Positions 26,089 to 33,796 of a stretch of 56,361 bases of DNA are shown piece after piece (position 1 is the stretch's first letter; every line of letters starts with the position of its first letter). The position numbers and the translations under genes were made by a program. Source of the DNA: Candidatus Nitrosocaldus tengchongensis (lineage in GTDB: Archaea; Thermoproteota; Nitrososphaeria; Nitrososphaerales; Nitrosocaldaceae). Where the stretch lies: the NCBI GenBank assembly GCA_013538675.1, contig JACAFJ010000005.1, positions 1 through 56,361 on the forward strand, read 5' to 3'. The notes under the pieces are model-generated. The model made no database searches. It was not told the origin of the DNA and saw only the letters and a program-made list of their open reading frames with translations.

Positions 26089-27111
26089 ATGCTCCACCTA
26101 CACGATGCAAAGAATATCATAAATATGCTGAAAGATCCCCAATACTGGCACATATCCTACAAGGCGATAAAGTCTATGCTAGGCAAGAGGAGCCCATTCT
26201 ATGGTTCTGCAGATGTAACCAATTACTGCAACCTACACTGCTCACACTGCTACTGGTGGGCTAGCAGGAACTCATCTCTTCAAGAGTTGAGTGTAGAAGG
26301 CTGGAAGCATGTTATAGATGAGGTATTCAAGAAGAGGTACAATGTTGTACATGTATATCTGCTTGGAGGAGAGCCTTATCTTAGGCCAGATGTTATAGAA
26401 CTCTTCAGCAATGAGATGTATGGCAAGTGTACTGTAGTAACCAACGCTACTCTACCCATCAAGTTCTTCAAGGGTATAGTGCTCTACATCTTCTCAGTTG
26501 ATGGGCCTAGAGAGGTTCATGATATGATAAGAGGCAAGACATACGATAGGGCAAGGCAGAACATAGTAGAGTTCACAAGCACTTATGGAAAGAAGGGCAA
26601 GGGCTTCTATACCACAGTGAACGTTACTATAAACTCCTTGAACTATAAGCATGTGGCAGAGATGGTTAAGGAGTGGTATGGTATAGTTGAGGGCATAGTC
26701 TTCCAGTTCCATACACCATTCAGTGAGAACGATCCCCTCTGGCTCCCATTTGGTAGAGAGAGGGATGTGCTCATAGATGAACTTATAAGGCTGAAGAGGG
26801 AGCATTATGAATTCATCCTTAACACTGAAGCACAGTTGAATGTTAGCAGGAAGCCTTGGGGCAATAGATGCCCAAACTGGATGTGCATAGCAGTAGATGC
26901 ATTTGGTAGGATAAAGAGTCCATGCAGCATGGGTAGTGCAGATCCAAACATGCCAAGCCCAATATGCGAGAGATGTGGCTGCCTTGGCAACTGCTTAGCA
27001 TACACATATGGGCTGAGGGGAGATCCAAGCAGGGAGTACGATGTATATGCTAGGGGAATGATGGGCAATGATAGCATACACTTTAGACCATCGCTGCATA
27101 CCACTGGTTAA
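26089..27111 (+). CDS. Radical SAM enzyme with Cys-rich C-terminal (SPASM-like) region
   Basis: A 340-residue radical SAM protein. The [4Fe-4S]-SAM motif is C47-x3-C51-x2-C54 (YCNLHCSHCYW), followed by the GGEP motif (LLGGEPYLRP), and a SAM-binding strand (IFSVDGPREVHD). The C-terminus holds seven cysteines in CPNWMCIAVD, SPCSMG, ICERCGCLGNC, typical of an auxiliary iron-sulfur site. The overall layout resembles enzymes that modify peptides or lipids; the substrate cannot be told. No precursor peptide gene is evident beside it. TTTAAATATTT about 23 nt upstream suggests a leaderless mRNA. Confidence 0.85.
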   Translation: MLHLHDAKNIINMLKDPQYWHISYKAIKSMLGKRSPFYGSADVTNYCNLHCSHCYWWASRNSSLQELSVEGWKHVIDEVFKKRYNVVHVYLLGGEPYLRPDVIELFSNEMYGKCTVVTNATLPIKFFKGIVLYIFSVDGPREVHDMIRGKTYDRARQNIVEFTSTYGKKGKGFYTTVNVTINSLNYKHVAEMVKEWYGIVEGIVFQFHTPFSENDPLWLPFGRERDVLIDELIRLKREHYEFILNTEAQLNVSRKPWGNRCPNWMCIAVDAFGRIKSPCSMGSADPNMPSPICERCGCLGNCLAYTYGLRGDPSREYDVYARGMMGNDSIHFRPSLHTTG

Positions 27112-27200
27112 TTAGTAGTAATAATAAAATGCTATAAGATGTCTACTCATTTATACACCATTACTAAAAAGATATCCTGTAAGCATAACTATAGATAGAT

Positions 27201-27758
27201 TTGGACCTCTACTACCTTGATGAACTGGCAGCAAGGATAAAGGTGAACAGGGATAAGGTAGCAAGGCTAAGGCAGGAGCTTGTAGATCTTGATGCAAGGA
27301 TGAGGGATAAGGCAATAGACCAAGAGTTTGCCAGGATTATAGGTTACCATTATGAGGATGAAGATATTGAGAGCATGAGAGCAAGGATGAATAGCGAGAT
27401 AGATGCACTAGAGGAGTCTGTTAAGAACGATATGGAGGCATTCATGAACGGGTTGATATCCCAGGACCTCATACTACCAATAGATCCCAAGCCAGTAACA
27501 GATACCAATGGTAATGGTAGAGGAGGAGGAAGCAAGATAGTATATAGGTATAGGGATAATGCTGTCTTCACAAACTTCGTTGTCCTTCTATCAACATTGA
27601 TGAGCAAGGCTACAGTCAAGGATGTAACGTTCATGCAGGATGGTATAGCAATAGATGCTGTAGATGAGAGAGAGGCTAAGTACAAGTTCGTTAATAGCAT
27701 AAGGGAGATGCAGAGGATCATTGCTAGGAAGGTTACAAGTATTATTACTACAGGCTAG
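27201..27758 (+). CDS. Hypothetical coiled-coil protein
   Basis: A 185-residue protein that I do not recognise. The first 80 residues form a charged heptad-rich coiled coil (IKVNRDKVARLRQELVDLDARM; EIDALEESVKNDMEAFM), then a Gly/Asn linker and an alpha/beta C-terminal part (NFVVLLSTLMSKATVKDVTF, EAKYKFVNSIREMQRII). No membrane segment. It begins with TTG at 27201; no ATG in frame precedes the coiled coil. It sits between the radical SAM gene and another small helical protein, all on the + strand but with gaps of about 50-90 bp. Confidence 0.65.
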   Translation: MDLYYLDELAARIKVNRDKVARLRQELVDLDARMRDKAIDQEFARIIGYHYEDEDIESMRARMNSEIDALEESVKNDMEAFMNGLISQDLILPIDPKPVTDTNGNGRGGGSKIVYRYRDNAVFTNFVVLLSTLMSKATVKDVTFMQDGIAIDAVDEREAKYKFVNSIREMQRIIARKVTSIITTG

Positions 27759-27805
27759 CAACTAGGAACAACATGTTAAAAAGCGATCCATGGTAAGACC
27801 ATTAC

Positions 27806-28090
27806 ATGGATGATAGGATAAGGGATGTGATCAATGCAAAGGTAAAGGAGTGTATAGATGATGTAGATAGAGTCAATATGCTTGTAGATGCTCTAAGCCC
27901 ATTGCATGCAATGGATGGTAAAGATGCTCTATCCCTAGGCATAATCATTGGTAGGGTATACAACTCATTCTACTACCAGAGCAGGCGTATACTCATGCGT
28001 GATCCAAGCAGGGATGAGTTTCAGGAGTTCATAGCCATGCTACTGACAAAGATTAACGAACTATCAGATGCTGCAATGAAGGTAAAGTAA
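27806..28090 (+). CDS. Hypothetical small helical protein
   Basis: A 94-residue, mostly helical, soluble protein (VKECIDDVDRVNMLVDALSPL; GIIIGRVYNSFYYQSRRIL). It is not recognised. It follows the coiled-coil gene by 47 bp on the same strand and could be co-transcribed; conserved length and normal codon use argue that it is real. Confidence 0.6.
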   Translation: MDDRIRDVINAKVKECIDDVDRVNMLVDALSPLHAMDGKDALSLGIIIGRVYNSFYYQSRRILMRDPSRDEFQEFIAMLLTKINELSDAAMKVK

Positions 28091-28200
28091 TAAGGAAGAG
28101 AGGTAGAATAGATTATCTTACACTATACTACTACTGTTATACTGATACTACCGATAAGGTTTATTAATACAGTAGTTGCTCCCTTTAGTTAGCAAGTGGG

Positions 28201-29841
28201 ATGGGCTTCTCTAACTTCGATATAAGGAGGTTTGACTGCTCAAGTTATGATGCCCTATGTAGGAGTTTTGTATGGGAGCTGCCAGAGTACTTCAACATGG
28301 GTGTTGAGATGCTTGATAAGCATGCAGAGAGTAGCAGGATAGCAATATACTATGAGGGTAGCGATGGTAGCACAAGGATGTACAGATTCACGGATCTATT
28401 GAACATGTCCAATAGACTTGCTAACTCATTAACAGATCTCAAGATAGGGAGAGGGGATAGGATAGCCATACTTGTACCTCAAGGTCCAGAGGCACTAGTT
28501 GCTATGCTCACAGCATACAGGATTGGTGCAATAGCATTATCCATGAGCACTCTATTTGGTACAGATGCAATAAAGTATAGGTTAACGGATAGCAATGCCA
28601 AAGCGCTTGTATTCGATGATTCGCTGAAGGATAAGGTAAGGCCAGCACTTGATGGTTTAAGCATAGAGGCATTCTCAGTCCATAGCAGTAATGGTAACGA
28701 GTTCCATGATCTTGATAGCATACTAAAGAGTGGTTCTACAAACTTCAAGCCTGTACATACAAGGATAGGAGACCCTGCTCATATGCTCTACACATCAGGC
28801 ACAACTGGTCTACCAAAAGGCGTGCTTCTACCCCACAGCTTCCTGCTCGGATGCATACCATGCTACCAACTCTACCTTGAGATGGCACCAAGGGAAGGGG
28901 ATGTATTCTGGACACCATCTGAGTGGGCTTGGGTAGCAGCAATAGGGGATGTGCTCTTCCCATCGCTCTACTTTGGCTATCCTGTTGTTGTAACCCCTAG
29001 AAGTGGTAAGTTCGATCCAGCATGGGCATACAGCATAATGGAGCGCTATAGGGTAACATGTGCTTATATAGTGCCTACAGCGTTGAGGATGATGCGTAAG
29101 TTCAAGGATGAGCCTAGGAAGGAGTACGATCTTGTATTAAGAGCATTGGGAAGCGCTGGGGAGCCAGTTGGTGCAGAACTGGTTAGATGGTGCATGGATA
29201 AACTGAATGTGCCATTGAACGAGATATATGGGCAGACAGAGGCAAACATAATAGTTACCAACTGCTACTCACTCATGGGCCCAAAACCAGGCTCTATAGG
29301 GAAGGCAACACCAGGGTTCGTGGTTGAGGTTCTAGATGAGAATGGTAATATAGCAAAGCCAAATGAGATTGGGGAGATAGCAGTGAAGATGCCAAACCCA
29401 GTAGCATTCATAGGCTACTGGAACAGGCAGGAGGATACTGCAAGGAAGGTGAGGAATGGATGGTTATACACTGGAGACAATGGCTACAAGGATGCTGAAG
29501 GGTTCATATGGTTTGTAGCAAGGACAGATGATCTGATCAAGGCAGCAGGGTACAGGATAGGTCCTGCAGAGGTTGAAGAAGCGATAAACCAGCATCCAGC
29601 AGTGCTCGAGAGCGCAGTTGTACCATGGCATGATGAGATAAGGGGGCATGTGATCAAGGCATATGTTGTACTCAAGCCAGGGTATGAACCATCTGAAGCG
29701 TTGAAGGAGGAGATACAGCAGTCAGTTAGGAAGAGGCTTGCAGAGTATGCATATCCAAGGATAATAGAGTTCATAAACGAGTTGCCAAAGACAGATACAG
29801 GGAAGATAAAGAGGAAGGAGTTAAGGACTACGCATAACTGA
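28201..29841 (+). CDS. AMP-forming acyl-CoA synthetase (acetyl-CoA synthetase-like)
   Basis: Activates a carboxylic acid to its CoA thioester through an acyl-AMP. The 546-residue protein shows the ANL-superfamily motifs: P-loop YTSGTTGLPKG, A5 motif EIYGQTEANI, YTGD plus RTDDLIKAAGYRIGP, and catalytic lysine K535 in TDTGKIKRKEL. The length and motifs fit the acetate/propionate/medium-chain branch. The thaumarchaeal carbon cycle is known to use ADP-forming synthetases for its hydroxy acids, so the role here may be uptake of acetate or another short acid; this is inference. GGTTTATTAATAC about 35 nt upstream is a likely TATA box. Confidence 0.9.
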   Translation: MGFSNFDIRRFDCSSYDALCRSFVWELPEYFNMGVEMLDKHAESSRIAIYYEGSDGSTRMYRFTDLLNMSNRLANSLTDLKIGRGDRIAILVPQGPEALVAMLTAYRIGAIALSMSTLFGTDAIKYRLTDSNAKALVFDDSLKDKVRPALDGLSIEAFSVHSSNGNEFHDLDSILKSGSTNFKPVHTRIGDPAHMLYTSGTTGLPKGVLLPHSFLLGCIPCYQLYLEMAPREGDVFWTPSEWAWVAAIGDVLFPSLYFGYPVVVTPRSGKFDPAWAYSIMERYRVTCAYIVPTALRMMRKFKDEPRKEYDLVLRALGSAGEPVGAELVRWCMDKLNVPLNEIYGQTEANIIVTNCYSLMGPKPGSIGKATPGFVVEVLDENGNIAKPNEIGEIAVKMPNPVAFIGYWNRQEDTARKVRNGWLYTGDNGYKDAEGFIWFVARTDDLIKAAGYRIGPAEVEEAINQHPAVLESAVVPWHDEIRGHVIKAYVVLKPGYEPSEALKEEIQQSVRKRLAEYAYPRIIEFINELPKTDTGKIKRKELRTTHN

Positions 29842-29854
29842 GTGATACTTTTAT

Positions 29855-30544
29855 TCATTCTTGTAGCTTATTACCACACTCAGCACAGTAAAGATCAAGG
29901 ATAGAGTTCTCATACATGCACTTACTGCATACCCTACCTTTTACATTTATACCATCATATCCCATGCGCTCAACCATCTCCCATGGTACAAGCAGTTCAT
30001 AACTGCCAGAGTTACCATCACTCCTTTCAATCAATAGAAAGAGCTTCCTCCCATCCATGGCTATCATATCCTTAATGGATCCTACCTTGTTACCTTTGTA
30101 GAATACACCAACCCTCTCATCTATAACCTTCATTAGGCTTATATCCTCTCCCCTTCTACCTTCAGCCATCATCCCCTTTGCTTCATGACGAGCCATTATT
30201 TTACCACCTCTAACCTTATCAGCATCACTTGTGGTATTGCTTGGCTTGATGAAGACCTTGTACCTCGCTATTATACCATTACACTCCCTGCATACATACT
30301 CTCCCTGCTCTAGCAGGATATGCCCTTTAGCAACCTCTTCCTTAGCATCACTATTCCTTATTATTGGAGAGCCTTCAATCTCCATGCTACATGAGTTACA
30401 GTAGTAAGAGATTATCCTATCCTCGTCAACCCTGCCCAATGCGCCTATGAAGAGTTCCCCAGCAAGCCTTGCTCTACCTATCTCATCCTCGTGTAGATCT
30501 GCAAGTATGTAGCCCCCAGAGCCCCTGACCCTTGATATCAACAT
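29855..30544 (-). CDS. Zinc-ribbon protein of unknown function, four CxxC motifs
   Basis: A 229-residue protein with two zinc ribbons: CNSC...CREC in the N-terminal half and CSKC...CAEC at the C-terminus. Between them lies a beta-rich domain (VGVFYKGNKVGSIKDMIAMDGRKLFLLIER, ELLVPWEMVERMG) that by pattern recalls a PRC-barrel, as in the N-terminus of archaeal CdvA, but this is only a visual impression. The ATG at 30544 sits about 20 nt after TTATATTTAA, favouring it over the ATG five codons upstream. It is convergent with the acyl-CoA synthetase and divergent from thioredoxin. Confidence 0.65.
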   Translation of the reverse strand: MLISRVRGSGGYILADLHEDEIGRARLAGELFIGALGRVDEDRIISYYCNSCSMEIEGSPIIRNSDAKEEVAKGHILLEQGEYVCRECNGIIARYKVFIKPSNTTSDADKVRGGKIMARHEAKGMMAEGRRGEDISLMKVIDERVGVFYKGNKVGSIKDMIAMDGRKLFLLIERSDGNSGSYELLVPWEMVERMGYDGINVKGRVCSKCMYENSILDLYCAECGNKLQE

Positions 30545-30635
30545 TGTAGATTCTCTCATCTTAAATATAACCTCTACCCTGGAAAATATTACCCATTCCT
30601 AAAAAATTATTAGTAGGTTATCCTTCTACCCATCC

Positions 30636-30965
30636 ATGGCAAAGGTACAGAAGACAAGTCTAGAGTCATGGGAGAGGGATGTGTTGAACTCCAACATACC
30701 TGTTCTGGTTGACTTTTGGGCAGAGTGGTGTGGACCATGCAGGATGGTTGCCCCAGTCCTTGAAGAACTTGCTGGTGAGTACGATGGAAGGGTTAGGTTC
30801 CTAAAGCTCAACGTTGATGAGAATCAGGACGTTGCAAGGGAGTACGAGATATACAGTATACCAACACTACTGCTCTTCAAGAACGGTCAAGTGGCAGGTC
30901 AGCATATAGGCGCTGCTCCCAAGGATGTGATAAGGAGGTTCATAGAGGAGTCATTGAGGAGCTGA
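30636..30965 (+). CDS. trxA: Thioredoxin
   Basis: A 109-residue thioredoxin with the active site C32-G-P-C35 in WAEWCGPCRM and the conserved cis-proline loop SIPTLLLFKNG. A small cytoplasmic disulfide reductase; no partner reductase is adjacent. It sits between zinc-ribbon genes, which could be redox targets, though nothing proves a link. Confidence 0.95.
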   Translation: MAKVQKTSLESWERDVLNSNIPVLVDFWAEWCGPCRMVAPVLEELAGEYDGRVRFLKLNVDENQDVAREYEIYSIPTLLLFKNGQVAGQHIGAAPKDVIRRFIEESLRS

Positions 30966-31118
30966 GTTAGTTATCACAGACTAGACCAATCATAACCATA
31001 TAGTAGCATGACATACCTTCTTCTATCTACATAAGGTATTAATTTAGTTAGTAGAGGTTTGTATCAACAGCATGAATTAAAACACTTAATTTATTTATTC
31101 CCTGCTCCAATTCTATCT

Positions 31119-31715
31119 ATGGGTCAACTTGGTTATAATACACGTGGACCATTGGTAGATAAGTTGAAGAACCTACTCAACGATGTGCAAGGCAGTTATG
31201 AGGCCTTCCTAGATGCCCATACACTCTACCAAGAGGGTAGGATAGATGAGAGAGCATACTTCACAAGGATGGGAGACTTTCTTAGACAGTTCTCATCCCT
31301 TGGCTTCTTGATGGTCAAGGTGATACTTGAATTAGACGCAAGTATAGGAAGAGAGAAGCAGCAACGGGAGGCTAGGCAAGTAGCAGCAACAGCAACAGCA
31401 GCAATGGTAAAACCATCACCATCTATAGAACAGTTTACGCAACAGGTAGCACAGAGAACCCCCCAATCCCTTGTCAAGGAAGCACAGCAGAAGGATACAA
31501 AGCAATGTGTATACTGTGGTGCTACAATACCTTCAAGGGCAAAGTTCTGTCCAAAGTGCGGTAAGCAGCAGAGCGAAGAGGTAAATGATGAAGGGAGGTC
31601 TGCTGATGCTGCAGTCCAAACAAAGGAAGAAACAGGGAAGGAGAAAGAGGAAGAGGCGAAGAAGGAGAAGAAGAGAAGAGGCAGTAGTGCTAGGAGGAGT
31701 AGAAAGATTACATAG
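31119..31715 (+). CDS. Zinc-ribbon protein with helical N-terminus and basic tail
   Basis: A 198-residue protein of unknown function. The N-terminal 75 residues form an amphipathic helical region (LVDKLKNLLNDVQGSYEAFLDAHTLYQEG), then an Ala/Thr/Gln-rich linker, one zinc ribbon (CVYCGATIPSRAKFCPKCG) and a highly charged Lys/Glu/Arg tail ending RRGSSARRSRK, which could bind nucleic acid. I start at 31119, with TTAATTTAT about 28 nt upstream; 20 further codons upstream have no such support. The stop lies inside a tandem 12-bp repeat. Confidence 0.65.
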   Translation: MGQLGYNTRGPLVDKLKNLLNDVQGSYEAFLDAHTLYQEGRIDERAYFTRMGDFLRQFSSLGFLMVKVILELDASIGREKQQREARQVAATATAAMVKPSPSIEQFTQQVAQRTPQSLVKEAQQKDTKQCVYCGATIPSRAKFCPKCGKQQSEEVNDEGRSADAAVQTKEETGKEKEEEAKKEKKRRGSSARRSRKIT

Positions 31716-31745
31716 TTAGCAACATAGTTAGCAACATAGTTAGCA
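31710..31745 (+). repeat. Three tandem copies of a 12-bp repeat overlapping a stop codon
   Basis: ACATAGTTAGCA is repeated perfectly three times. The first copy supplies the TAG stop of the zinc-ribbon gene. The rest of the 228-bp gap to 31943 is AT-rich with the promoter of the next gene and no other visible feature. Confidence 0.8.
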
Positions 31746-31943
31746 ACGTTGTATTTGTAGAGGATGTCAGGTAGTGTAGAAACGGAGATTTAATGAAGGC
31801 AGTGAAATGAAATGAAATAATGGATGGTTAGTTGTTAACTCATCCCTCCATGTATGTGTATCTTAGGTTATCTGGCATATATAATGATGATGATGGTTCA
31901 TAGCATAGTATAAAATAAATAATATAATGGTATAGACCTTCTC

Positions 31944-32387
31944 ATGAAGGTATTCAATGCAAAGAATGCTGCAGAGGATTACATGTCATTACATACATTA
32001 ACCTACTCTACACCAGAGATGACACTCCTCAAGTTTGCAAGATGGCTTGGTGAGATGGTCGAGGTTGAGTGCAAGATGGATGCAGTTAAGTGTCCAAATG
32101 ATGATGGTCTGCATCCAAAGCATAGGATGCCTAGACTGATGCTTTACATGGAGGAGAGGGAAGAGGAGTACAGGATGGATGTGAGCGAAGAGTTTCTACC
32201 TACTGGAGCAGTGACAACGCTCTTCTCAAAGGTAAAGGAGCAGGTACAGGGTAGAGAGGAGAAGAAGGAGAGTGTGAGTAAGAAAGCAGGCAATGAGACT
32301 GAGAACTTTAAATTCTGTATAGCATGTGGAACAAGACTGGATAAGGATGCAAGTTTCTGCATTGAGTGTGGTACAGAGCAAGCATAG
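31944..32387 (+). CDS. Zinc-ribbon protein of unknown function
   Basis: A 147-residue protein. The N-terminal 85 residues are alpha/beta with paired Cys/His (CKMDAVKCPNDDGLHPKH), then a charged linker and a C-terminal zinc ribbon CIACGTRLDKDASFCIECG. The ribbon is very similar in layout to that of the preceding gene, suggesting a related partner-binding role. AATATAATGG about 20 nt upstream may be its TATA box. The first part is not recognised. Confidence 0.65.
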   Translation: MKVFNAKNAAEDYMSLHTLTYSTPEMTLLKFARWLGEMVEVECKMDAVKCPNDDGLHPKHRMPRLMLYMEEREEEYRMDVSEEFLPTGAVTTLFSKVKEQVQGREEKKESVSKKAGNETENFKFCIACGTRLDKDASFCIECGTEQA

Positions 32388-32513
32388 TTAGTAGTAGTAA
32401 GAAAAATTGCTATAGTATTATACAAGAATTGATCATACGATACAGGATATTAATGAGCTGATACGCTAGTATGTAAGGTTAAACTTTAAGTGCTCATCAT
32501 TATAATAGCCTCT

Positions 32514-32637
32514 GGGCCGGTAGTTCAGCGGTAGAATGTCCGCCTCGCACGCGGATGATCCCATGCAATATACCAACAATAATAGATGGTATGGGATCAG
32601 CGAGAGGTCGCGGGTTCGAATCCCGCCCGGTCCACCA
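32514..32637 (+). tRNA. tRNA-Ala (anticodon CGC) with an intron in the variable region, CCA encoded
   Basis: GGGCCGG (32514-32520) pairs with CCGGTCC (32627-32633, one G-T pair), then discriminator A and CCA. The D arm is GTTC-AGCGGTA-GAAT, the anticodon arm TCCGC-CTCGCAC-GCGGA with CGC at 32546-32548, and the T arm GCGGG-TTCGAAT-CCCGC. The anticodon arm is complete without interruption, yet about 54 nt separate it from the T arm. Removing about 49 nt leaves the usual variable loop AGGTC. Identity as alanine follows from the anticodon. Confidence 0.85.
32556..32604 (+). other. tRNA-Ala intron (about 49 nt) in the variable region
   Basis: Directly after the anticodon stem. It contains a 9-bp inverted repeat, TGATCCCAT (32556-32564) and ATGGGATCA (32591-32599), and then GCGAG, which could alternatively pair with CTCGC of the anticodon loop. 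The ends are inferred from the mature shape and may shift by a few bases. Confidence 0.6.
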
Positions 32638-32718
32638 AAGATGTGCAGAAAGTTATCTCACAATACTACCTTGTAGTATATACTTTCTCTCTTCTCCTCC
32701 TTCCTCCTTCCTTCTTTC

Positions 32719-33564
32719 TCACCTGTTTGTTCTAGCTATTGCTGTACCAGCATACAATGTCTCAAATAAGCCTATCAGCTGCTTTGCAAGTCTCTCATCA
32801 CTCACATACACACCAGCATAGAACCTCTCTGGACTATTAGCATTGACAAGCTCAATACAGATCTCCTTACCATCTATTATCATAAAGCTGAATGGCACAT
32901 CTGTAACCTTCCTATCTACATTCTCTGGGTAGAATGGTACAGTTGCTACCATCATCTTCTCCATCCTCTCTTTGTGCTCCTGCCTTACTGCCTTATCCCT
33001 TGTATGCCCTTCCATCAACATCCTATCTACTATCATCCTCACATTAACACCACGTTTCTGTAACTCAATAACTGTGTTTGTAACATTTTCATTGAAGAAC
33101 CTCGTCACATACAGCACTTCACTAGATGCATTACTCATCCTCTCTACCAGCATGTTTGTAAAATCATCGTAGTCCATGAATACCTTTGCCTTGGCCTCCT
33201 CAACCTTTATGGAGAGCAACTTGTAGATCTCATCCATATCGAACTTGCCACTGCTCTTGAGCACATCAAGCATCTGTAACTTCTTTGCATTCCTCACCTG
33301 CTCAAATAGTACCTGTAGCGACCTCTCATAGATTATCCTTCCTAGAGTTGTCTGTACATACTTACCCTTGTTCTTCTCTATGAGCCCAACATCTACCAAC
33401 TGCTTAAGCCTTGTGTAGTACTGCTTCTTAGTCAGGCCTATCTTCTCTGGAGCCTCGGTCTCGGCCTCTATCCCCTCTATGCTCTGCAAAAATATCTTCA
33501 AGGCATCATATTTTGAGAGTATTGTCAATACCTTGGAAGCTTCTCTTATCACTTCATCTTCCAT
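32719..33564 (-). CDS. Winged-helix transcriptional regulator with C-terminal sensor-like domain
   Basis: A 281-residue regulator. The N-terminal 90 residues form a winged helix (VLTILSKYDALKIFLQ, EKIGLTKKQYYTRLKQLVDVGLIEK, KYVQTTLGRIIYE), then a coiled segment and a C-terminal alpha/beta domain (SSEVLYVTRFFNENV, KRGVNVRMIVDR, PFSFMIIDGKEICIEL) similar in outline to the TrmB/phospholipase-D-like sensor domains common in thaumarchaeal regulators. The ATG at 33564 is 27 nt after TTTAAAAA; earlier in-frame codons would lie in the promoter. It is divergent from the ThiD-ThiN gene. The target is unknown. Confidence 0.8.
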   Translation of the reverse strand: MEDEVIREASKVLTILSKYDALKIFLQSIEGIEAETEAPEKIGLTKKQYYTRLKQLVDVGLIEKNKGKYVQTTLGRIIYERSLQVLFEQVRNAKKLQMLDVLKSSGKFDMDEIYKLLSIKVEEAKAKVFMDYDDFTNMLVERMSNASSEVLYVTRFFNENVTNTVIELQKRGVNVRMIVDRMLMEGHTRDKAVRQEHKERMEKMMVATVPFYPENVDRKVTDVPFSFMIIDGKEICIELVNANSPERFYAGVYVSDERLAKQLIGLFETLYAGTAIARTNR

Positions 33565-33586
33565 GTCAAAATTAACGATTATATAC

Positions 33587-33594
33587 TTTTTAAA
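33587..33594 (-). promoter_or_regulatory. TATA box of the winged-helix regulator gene
   Basis: The reverse strand reads TTTAAAAA centred about 27 nt before the ATG at 33564, consistent with a leaderless mRNA. The rest of the 232-bp divergent gap to 33796 is AT-rich; I see no TPP riboswitch motif before the thiamine gene. Confidence 0.5.
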
Positions 33595-33796
33595 GTTAGT
33601 GTGTAATAACCACATTTTACATTCATAAATTATAAATACTGTATTTATTCTAGATATATACTTACAGAATCCATATTCTTGTATATATTCAAGTAAAATA
33701 TGCAATTATACAGGAAAACATGATCATTCGATGAATATACTATATTAGAGACTATGTATGGATAGGTAGATATTTGATCTGCACTATGCAAATATA

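Noticed and set aside
29855-30544. CdvA cell-division protein
   Set aside because: Only the beta-rich middle part recalls the PRC-barrel; the long coiled coil of CdvA is missing and two zinc ribbons are present instead.
32555-32821. 88-codon frame on the + strand
   Set aside because: It starts inside the tRNA-Ala intron and overlaps the regulator gene on the other strand.
33565-33796. Possible thiamine pyrophosphate riboswitch before the ThiD-ThiN gene
   Set aside because: None of the conserved TPP-element motifs are present in the gap.
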